NCBI GenBank assembly: GCA_900469615.1
Contig: UBYA01000001.1
Location: 372,001-436,000 of the forward strand
Reading direction: 5' to 3'
DNA: 64,000 nt
DNA from: Hyphomicrobiales bacterium
Lineage (GTDB): Bacteria; Pseudomonadota; Alphaproteobacteria; Rhizobiales; Rhizobiaceae
Shown here: piece after piece, positions 58,706 through 64,000 of the stretch
Layout: every line of letters starts with the position of its first letter
How positions within the stretch are numbered: position 1 is the first letter of the stretch
Position numbers and translations under genes: made by a program
The notes under the pieces: generated by a model
What the model was told of the DNA's origin: nothing
Seen by the model: the letters and a program-made list of their open reading frames with translations, nothing else
Databases searched by the model: none

Positions 58706-59508
58706 AGGTTGCTGCATTCATGCTGCCCCTTGGCTTGCTTCTCCTCGTCAGTCCGATACCGGCAGCGGCCTTCGATCCGTTCTCGGCATCCAAGATCGAA
58801 CGGAAGCCGAATGCGACGGTCCCGCTCGACCAGCGTTTCCATGACGAGGCCGGTCATGTCGTGTCGCTTCGGCAGTTGGGTGGCGGAAAGCCCATCCTGC
58901 TCGCCCCGGTCCTGCACAATTGTCCCAATATCTGCGGCGTCACTTTGTCGGGCTTGATGGAGGCAGTTGACGGCCAGCCGTTTCGGCCCGGCGTTGATTT
59001 TGTCATCGTCGCCTTCGGCATCGATGCACGCGAGGGGCCGAAAGAGGCCGGAGCCTCGCTCGATCAATTGAAGCGCCGCTTTCCTTCTCTCTCGAACAAT
59101 GCCGCGCATGCGTTGACGGGCGAAGAGCGGGCTATTCGCGACGTGACCGATGCGCTCGGATATCGGTACGCCTGGGATCCCGGGATCGGCCAATATGCCC
59201 ATGCGGCCGCCGTGGCCGTTCTGACGCCGGATGGGAGATTGAGCCGCTGGCTTTACGGCCTGGCGCCGACCAGCCAGGACCTGAAACTGGCTCTGATCGA
59301 GGCGGGCGACGGGCGCATCGGCAGTTGGCGCGACCAGCTTCTGGTGCTGTGCTACCACTACGACCCGCTCACCGGGCGATATTCCTCGCTCATTCTGGTC
59401 GCCCTTCGTTTGACATCCGCTCTCGTCGCGGTCGCCGGCGTGAGCGCGCTTGTTGCCATTCTCCGCCGCGAACGCCGGTCGAAAGAGGTCAGGGGGAGGG
59501 TGCCGTGA
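58702..59508 (+). CDS. SCO1/SenC-type copper chaperone
   Basis: A 268-aa thioredoxin-fold protein with a Sec signal peptide (residues 1-23, ending PIPAAA). The copper motif CPNIC (in LHNCPNICGVTL) is near residue 74, the usual CxxxC, and the distal histidine is in YAHAAAVAVL. A C-terminal membrane helix (LILVALRLTSALVAVAGVSA) anchors it. It delivers copper to the CuA site of CoxB, the next gene, with which it overlaps by GTGA. Confidence 0.9.
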   Translation: MKVAAFMLPLGLLLLVSPIPAAAFDPFSASKIERKPNATVPLDQRFHDEAGHVVSLRQLGGGKPILLAPVLHNCPNICGVTLSGLMEAVDGQPFRPGVDFVIVAFGIDAREGPKEAGASLDQLKRRFPSLSNNAAHALTGEERAIRDVTDALGYRYAWDPGIGQYAHAAAVAVLTPDGRLSRWLYGLAPTSQDLKLALIEAGDGRIGSWRDQLLVLCYHYDPLTGRYSSLILVALRLTSALVAVAGVSALVAILRRERRSKEVRGRVP

Positions 59509-60446
59509 GTTTCATTCCGCTCTGGCCGCCTGGAGCATCGGCCTACAGTCATCAACTCGACCTGCTGGTCATCGCCTTTACCGTGCTGATCGTGGCGCTC
59601 TCGGCGCCGGTTTTCATTCTGCTCCTCGTCTTCGTCGTCAAATACCGGCGTGGCAGGAAGGCCGATCGAAGACATGCGCCCAACCGCAATATTCCCCTGG
59701 AGCTTTCCTGGACGATCATTCCATTTTTTGCCTTGCTCGGCTTCTATGTCTGGTCGACCGATCTGTTCGCCAGTCTTTACCATCCCCCCGCCGACGCAAT
59801 GCAGATCGATGTCGTCGCCAAGCAATGGATGTGGAAATTCCAGCATCCCGGTGGGCAGGCTGAAATCAACGAGCTGCATGTGCCGTCCAACCAGCCGGTA
59901 AAGCTGACGATGGCATCGCAGGATGTCATCCACAGCCTGTTCATCCCGGCTCTGCGCATCAAGCAGGATGTGGTGCCCGGCCGATATACGGTGAGCTGGT
60001 TTGTCGCCGACAAGCCGGGCACCTATCGTATCGCTTGCTCGCAATTCTGCGGCAGCAATCATTCCGAGATGACCGGTAGCTTCATCGTCATGAACCCTGC
60101 CGACTACGCCGAATGGCTTGCCCGGTCGTCGAACGACACGAGCCTTGCCGCTGAAGGGGCGGCGCTTTTTCGCAGCCGGGGCTGCAGCGGCTGTCATGAC
60201 CGGGAGGCAGCCGTGGACGCGCCTTCCCTAGTCGGAATCTACGGCAATCCGGTGCCTCTGCAGTCCGGCGGATACGTCATCGCGGACGATCAGTACATCC
60301 GGGACAGCATCCTGCTGCCCCAGTCGCAGATCGTCGCCGGCTATCGGCCGATCATGCCTACCTTTCAGAATATTTTAAGCGAGGAGGATGTCATGAAGCT
60401 CGTCGCCTACGTCAAATCGCTGAAGCGGACAGAGGTGGCACAATGA
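59505..60446 (+). CDS. coxB: Cytochrome c oxidase subunit II, caa3 type with fused cytochrome c
   Basis: A 313-aa subunit. Two transmembrane helices (residues 18-45 and 66-86) precede the CuA domain with His143, Cys178, Cys182, His186 and Met189 ([12 protein letters not shown]). A cytochrome c domain follows with CSGCH at 227-231. The fused haem marks a caa3-type oxidase that takes electrons directly from ActE/ActA. The GTG at 59505 overlaps the SCO stop. Confidence 0.94.
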   Translation: MSFIPLWPPGASAYSHQLDLLVIAFTVLIVALSAPVFILLLVFVVKYRRGRKADRRHAPNRNIPLELSWTIIPFFALLGFYVWSTDLFASLYHPPADAMQIDVVAKQWMWKFQHPGGQAEINELHVPSNQPVKLTMASQDVIHSLFIPALRIKQDVVPGRYTVSWFVADKPGTYRIACSQFCGSNHSEMTGSFIVMNPADYAEWLARSSNDTSLAAEGAALFRSRGCSGCHDREAAVDAPSLVGIYGNPVPLQSGGYVIADDQYIRDSILLPQSQIVAGYRPIMPTFQNILSEEDVMKLVAYVKSLKRTEVAQ

Positions 60447-62113
60447 CGGAAGCAGCCGACCCACACCTCGAGCGGGCAGAATTTCAAAAAGGCGAGGCAG
60501 GGGAAACCGTGGCGCAGCGCGTCAGCTACCTTCGTGCCGGACATAGCCTCCGGTCCTGGCTGCTGACGACGGACCACAAGCGCATCGCCATTCTGTATGT
60601 GTTGTCCATCACTTTTTTCTTTTTCATAGGCGCGGTCGCGGCAGCGCTGATCAGGCTCGATCTGCTGACACCCGCAGGCGATCTTCTGACGAACGAGGGC
60701 TACAATCGCGCCTTCACCATCCATGGCGTCGTGATGGTCTGGTTTTTTCTGATTCCGTCGATTCCCAATACATTCGGAAATTTCCTGATCCCCCTGATGA
60801 TCGGCGCGAAGGATCTTGCCTTTCCGCGGCTGAACCTGCTGAGCTGGTATATCTATATGGTCGCGGGGCTGTTCACGGTATTCATTCTGATTGCGGGCGG
60901 CGTGGATACCGGATGGACCTTCTATACGCCGCTCTCGACGATGTACGCCAACGGCAATGTCATTCTGGCGGTAAGCGCGGTGTTCATTGTCGGCTTTTCC
61001 TCGATCTTGACGGGGCTGAATTTCATCGTGACCGTCCACACCTTGCGCTGCCCCGGCATGACATGGGGCAGGTTGCCGCTTTTCGTCTGGTCGATCTATG
61101 CGACGTCGTTGATCCTGGTTCTGGCGACACCGGTGCTCTCGATCACGCTCGTCCTCATCTCGCTCGAGCGGTTGTTCGGCCTGGGCATCTTCAATCCCGC
61201 GATCGGCGGCGATCCCCTGCTGTTCCAGCATCTGTTCTGGTTCTACAGCCATCCGGCTGTATACATCATGGTACTGCCCGCTTTAGGGGTGATCAGCGAA
61301 CTCGTTGCTGCGGGCGCCCACAAGCCCATTTTCGGTTATCAGTTCGTGGCGGGCTCCTCGATCGCGATTGCCGCCCTCGGCTTCTTCGTCTGGGGCCACC
61401 ATATGTTCGTGTCCGGGCAATCGCTCTATGCGAGTGCCGCGTTTTCCTTCCTCAGCATCGCGGTGGCGATTCCATCCGGTGTGAAGGTCTACAATTGGAC
61501 CGCAACGCTCTTCAAAGGGCAAATCTCGCTCGATCCGCCGTTTCTCTTCGCCATGACCTTCATCGGCCTTTTCGTCTTCGGCGGATTGACCGGCCTGATG
61601 CTCGCCATGCTGGCGATTGATGTTCATGTGCATGATACCTATTTCGTGATCGCGCATTTCCACTACATCATGGTCGGCGGAACGATATCGGCCTTCTTCG
61701 GCGCACTTCATTACTGGTGGCCTAAGATCATCGGCCGCATGTATTCGCTGGCCTGGGGGCGCGTCACGGCGATCTTCTTTTTCATCGGTTTCAACCTGAC
61801 GTTCTTCCCGCAATTTCTGCTCGGCTACCTCGGAATGCCCAGGCGCTATCATGTCTATCCGCCGGAGTTTCAGGTGCTGAACGTGGTTTCGACCGGCGGT
61901 GCCGCCGTTCTCGGCATCGCTTACGTCATGCCTCTGATCTATTTCGCCTATTCGATGCGCTACGGCAAGCCGGCGCCCAACGACCCATGGGATGCGACCG
62001 GGCTTGAATGGACGACGCCGTCGCCGCCACCGAAGCATAATTTCGAGAGGCTGCCGACCGTCGATCGGCCGCCCTACGACTATGAGATCGAGATGAGGGA
62101 CGGACATGTCTGA
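60443..62113 (+). CDS. coxA: Cytochrome c oxidase subunit I
   Basis: A 556-aa twelve-helix haem-copper oxidase core. The opening block [20 protein letters not shown] is typical. The low-spin haem ligands are in TIHGVVMVW and HFHYIMVGG. The CuB/His-Tyr site is in [13 protein letters not shown], and WGHHMFVSG holds two more CuB histidines. The YSHPAVY tyrosine and K-channel residues mark an A-type oxidase. ATGA overlap with coxB and an 8-base overlap with coxC indicate one transcript. Confidence 0.96.
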   Translation: MTEAADPHLERAEFQKGEAGETVAQRVSYLRAGHSLRSWLLTTDHKRIAILYVLSITFFFFIGAVAAALIRLDLLTPAGDLLTNEGYNRAFTIHGVVMVWFFLIPSIPNTFGNFLIPLMIGAKDLAFPRLNLLSWYIYMVAGLFTVFILIAGGVDTGWTFYTPLSTMYANGNVILAVSAVFIVGFSSILTGLNFIVTVHTLRCPGMTWGRLPLFVWSIYATSLILVLATPVLSITLVLISLERLFGLGIFNPAIGGDPLLFQHLFWFYSHPAVYIMVLPALGVISELVAAGAHKPIFGYQFVAGSSIAIAALGFFVWGHHMFVSGQSLYASAAFSFLSIAVAIPSGVKVYNWTATLFKGQISLDPPFLFAMTFIGLFVFGGLTGLMLAMLAIDVHVHDTYFVIAHFHYIMVGGTISAFFGALHYWWPKIIGRMYSLAWGRVTAIFFFIGFNLTFFPQFLLGYLGMPRRYHVYPPEFQVLNVVSTGGAAVLGIAYVMPLIYFAYSMRYGKPAPNDPWDATGLEWTTPSPPPKHNFERLPTVDRPPYDYEIEMRDGHV

Positions 62114-62741
62114 CGCAAGGCCGGTCACCGGGCCATTCACCGATCCCTTCCAGCAGCATCGGGCCGCGATGATGGGCATGTATGTCTTCCTCGGCAGCGA
62201 AATCATGCTGTTCGGCGGCTTGTTCTGCGTTGCTGCGGCCATGCGTCTGGCGCATCAGCCCGAGATCGTCCAGGCTTCTCGCGCATTGCATTTCGGCATC
62301 GGCGGGATCAATACGGCTATCTTGCTCACGTCGAGCCTCTTCGTCGCTCTGGGCGTGGAAAGTGCCAAGGAGGGCCGGGCCAAGATGACCACCGGCTGGC
62401 TCGCCGGAGCCATCATCCTCGGTGCGGCCTTTCTGGCTATGAAGGTCTATGAATATCGTCTGGAATTTACCGAAGGGCTGCTGCCGGTGCCCGGTATGCA
62501 TGCGCGTTATGCAGACGAGATCCAGCATCTCTTCATGAATCTCTATCTGGTCGCCACCGGCCTGCATGCCGTGCACCTGTCTGTCGGCATCGGGCTGCTC
62601 CTCGTGCTGCTGTTCCGATCGGGAAGGGGCCTGATCGCGCTGCCGCAGCGGGCGATCGTCCTGATCACCGCCGGCCTCTATTGGCACCTGGTCGATGTGA
62701 TCTGGGTCTTCCTTTATCCCGTCTTTTATCTTGCGAGGTAG
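62106..62741 (+). CDS. coxC: Cytochrome c oxidase subunit III
   Basis: A 211-aa short form of subunit III with five to six helices ([50 protein letters not shown] and the ending [18 protein letters not shown]). It supports proton uptake and stability of the oxidase. The short form is typical of caa3 and related operons. Confidence 0.93.
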   Translation: MSDARPVTGPFTDPFQQHRAAMMGMYVFLGSEIMLFGGLFCVAAAMRLAHQPEIVQASRALHFGIGGINTAILLTSSLFVALGVESAKEGRAKMTTGWLAGAIILGAAFLAMKVYEYRLEFTEGLLPVPGMHARYADEIQHLFMNLYLVATGLHAVHLSVGIGLLLVLLFRSGRGLIALPQRAIVLITAGLYWHLVDVIWVFLYPVFYLAR

Positions 62742-62748
62742 TTTTCAC

Positions 62749-63024
62749 ATGCCGCGCCTCGCAAATCCGCTTGTCATGATCTGGGTCGCCCTGCTTGCCC
62801 TTCTGGGCGTGACCGTTGCGGCCAGCTTCGTCTTGAGCGGCTTTGCCGGCCTTGCCGTCAGCCTCTCGATCGCCGTTGCCAAATCCGCAATGATTTACTG
62901 GCGCTACATGCATCTGAACGAGGAGACGGGGCTCAATCGCATTGCAGCGCTCGCCGCCGCTCTCTGGCTTCTGATCCTGCTCGGATTTCTCGGCGTCGAT
63001 TACTGGACGCGGCCTCTCCTCTAA
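62749..63024 (+). CDS. coxD: Cytochrome c oxidase subunit IV (CoxD/CyoD-like)
   Basis: A 91-aa three-helix protein of the cytochrome-oxidase subunit IV family (MIWVALLALLGVTVAASFVL, SIAVAKSAMIYWRYMHL, LWLLILLGFLGVDYW). It is an assembly or stability subunit. The ATG at 62749 lies 7 bases after coxC. It is the last gene of the act-cox operon proper. Confidence 0.88.
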   Translation: MPRLANPLVMIWVALLALLGVTVAASFVLSGFAGLAVSLSIAVAKSAMIYWRYMHLNEETGLNRIAALAAALWLLILLGFLGVDYWTRPLL

Positions 63025-63040
63025 CTCCGGCCCTGCCGCG

Positions 63041-63065
63041 GGAACATAAGCCATCTCCGCTTGTT
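63041..63065 (+). promoter_or_regulatory. EcfG-like promoter for the TPP-enzyme gene
   Basis: GGAAC (63041-63045), 16 bases, TGTT (63062-63065). The core GTT is kept and the first -10 base is T rather than C. A transcript from here would begin near 63072 and omit the left arm of the 63051/63100 inverted repeat. Confidence 0.4.
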
Positions 63066-63114
63066 GGATCGCCATTCGCCTCGGCGAACAACGACGCGTA
63101 ACAAGCGGAGATGG
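63051..63114 (+). promoter_or_regulatory. 15-bp inverted repeat sequestering the SD of the TPP-enzyme gene
   Basis: CCATCTCCGCTTGTT (63051-63065) is perfectly complementary to AACAAGCGGAGATGG (63100-63114). Inside is a second hairpin, TTCGCC/GGCGAA (63075-63080 with 63083-63088). The right arm contains the SD GGAG (63107-63110), four bases from the end of the arm and seven from the ATG at 63118. Read-through mRNA from coxD would therefore hide the ribosome site. Confidence 0.65.
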
Positions 63115-63117
63115 ATC

Positions 63118-64000
63118 ATGGCAAAGACGGTTGGCGATTTCATTGTACAGCGCCTTTACGATTGGGGTGTGCGACGCATCTTCGGCTATCCTGGAGATGG
63201 CATCAATGGCCTCTTCGGCGCCTTGAACCGGGCCGACGGAAAAATAGAATTCATCCAGGCGCGCCATGAGGAAATGGCCGCCTTCATGGCATCGGCCTAC
63301 GCCAAGTTCTCGGGCGAACTTGGCGTGTGCATCGCGACGTCGGGGCCGGGCGCCACGCATCTGGTGACTGGTCTCTATGATGCGCGGCTGGACCATCAGC
63401 CTGTCCTGGCTCTCGTTGGTCAGCAGGCCCGTCGGGCGCTTGGCGGCCACTACCAGCAGGAGGTCGATCTCGCCTCGCTTTTCAAGGACGTTGCGGGGGA
63501 TTTCGTTCATCAGGCAGCGGCTCCCTCTCAGGTGCGCCATCTGGTCGATCGCGCCGTGCGCATTGCGCTGGCAAACAAGACGGTCACGGCCGTCATCCTG
63601 CCGAACGACCTGCAGGAAATGCCGTATGAAACGCCGCCGCGCAAGCATGGTTCGGTCATGTCGGGTCTCGGCTACTCTGCGCCGAAAACCGTGCCGCACG
63701 ACATCGATCTGGCACGCGCGGCAGAGGTCCTGAATGCCGGGAAGCGGGTCGCCATGCTTGTCGGCGCGGGCGCGCTCGGCGCCACCGAAGAGGTGGTCTC
63801 GGTCGCGGACCGGTTGGGGGCAGGTGTGGCGAAAGCGCTGCTCGGCAAGGCGGCTCTGCCGGACGATCTAGGCTGGGTCACTGGTTCCATCGGGCTTCTG
63901 GGCACGGAACCGTCCTGGGATCTGATGCGGGACTGCGATACGTTGCTCATGGTCGGCTCCGGCTTTCCCTATTCGGAGTTTCTGCCTGAAGAAGGCGATG
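63118..64000 (+). CDS. Thiamine-pyrophosphate-dependent oxidase/decarboxylase, PoxB-like (3' end outside window)
   Basis: The frame is open from ATG 63118 to the edge (294 residues). The N-terminal TPP-binding pyrimidine domain has IFGYPGDGINGLFGAL, the catalytic Glu in ARHEEMAAFMASAYAKF, and SGPGATHLVTGLYDARLD. The central domain follows with LVGAGALGATEEVV. This matches the pyruvate-oxidase/acetolactate-synthase-like group annotated as TPP-requiring proteins. If a quinone-linked pyruvate oxidase, it would feed electrons to the preceding quinol-oxidising complex, which is inference. SD GGAG is seven bases upstream but lies in an inverted repeat. Confidence 0.88.
   Translation, partial: MAKTVGDFIVQRLYDWGVRRIFGYPGDGINGLFGALNRADGKIEFIQARHEEMAAFMASAYAKFSGELGVCIATSGPGATHLVTGLYDARLDHQPVLALVGQQARRALGGHYQQEVDLASLFKDVAGDFVHQAAAPSQVRHLVDRAVRIALANKTVTAVILPNDLQEMPYETPPRKHGSVMSGLGYSAPKTVPHDIDLARAAEVLNAGKRVAMLVGAGALGATEEVVSVADRLGAGVAKALLGKAALPDDLGWVTGSIGLLGTEPSWDLMRDCDTLLMVGSGFPYSEFLPEEGD

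Noticed and set aside
1..64000. CRISPR arrays, tRNA/rRNA genes, insertion sequences and attachment sites
   Set aside because: I looked for regular repeats, transposase motifs and structural RNA signatures by eye and saw none; a weak or divergent element could be missed without a search.

Overview
The window looks like a stretch of a rhizobial alphaproteobacterial genome, most likely Rhizobiaceae and possibly a secondary replicon. This rests on gene content (quaternary-ammonium ABC uptake, an HWE sensor kinase, DUF6894 and DUF1328 proteins, TreXYZ trehalose synthesis, GGAAC/CGTT stress promoters) and is an inference. It holds about 60 genes, with no rRNA, tRNA, CRISPR array or recognisable insertion sequence.

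Region 1 (1-11863) is a carbohydrate catabolism and uptake cluster. It has a GntR regulator with two winged-helix domains that runs off the left edge, a decayed semialdehyde dehydrogenase, three short-chain dehydrogenases, two TIM-barrel sugar epimerases/isomerases, a DeoC-type aldolase with an altered phosphate pocket, and a CUT1 ABC transporter. No sugar kinase is present. Two promoters share a LacI-type operator sequence, so one regulator probably controls both halves.

Region 2 (11975-19951) is a fluoride-response island. Five crcB-type fluoride riboswitches lie within 7.5 kb, each in front of a different transcription unit: an MFS transporter (frameshifted by an 11-bp tandem duplication), an orphan Mla-type ABC ATPase, a coupled pair of MutS-like ATPases (the second frameshifted), a universal stress protein, and an unrecognised 132-aa protein. 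Neither Fluc/CrcB nor a CLC-F exporter is present in the window.

Region 3 (20105-29412) is one long minus-strand unit: GntR regulator, DapA-family lyase/aldolase, aldehyde dehydrogenase, FAD amine oxidase, glycine-betaine type ABC transporter (binding protein, ATPase with CBS domains, two permeases), and a proline-racemase-family protein. The enzyme set resembles hydroxyproline catabolism, but the racemase-family member has glycine in place of its second catalytic cysteine.

Region 4 (30334-51008) is a general-stress island: BON-domain, glycine-zipper, DUF2171, DUF4142, DUF1328 and DUF3175 proteins, topoisomerase IB, an ECF sigma factor, a receiver-only regulator, an HWE histidine kinase, two Crp/Fnr regulators, and TreZ divergent from TreY-TreX. 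Exact GGAAC-N16-CGTT (EcfG/RpoE2-type) promoters precede several of these genes.

Region 5 (51146-64000) is a respiratory operon: alternative complex III (ActABCDEF), a small membrane protein, a SCO-type copper chaperone, and a caa3-type cytochrome oxidase (CoxB with fused cytochrome c, CoxA, CoxC, CoxD). It is followed by a thiamine-pyrophosphate oxidase/decarboxylase that runs off the right edge. The operon has an exact EcfG-type promoter, which suggests that this quinol-to-oxygen branch is induced by general stress. The last gene has its Shine-Dalgarno inside a 15-bp inverted repeat.
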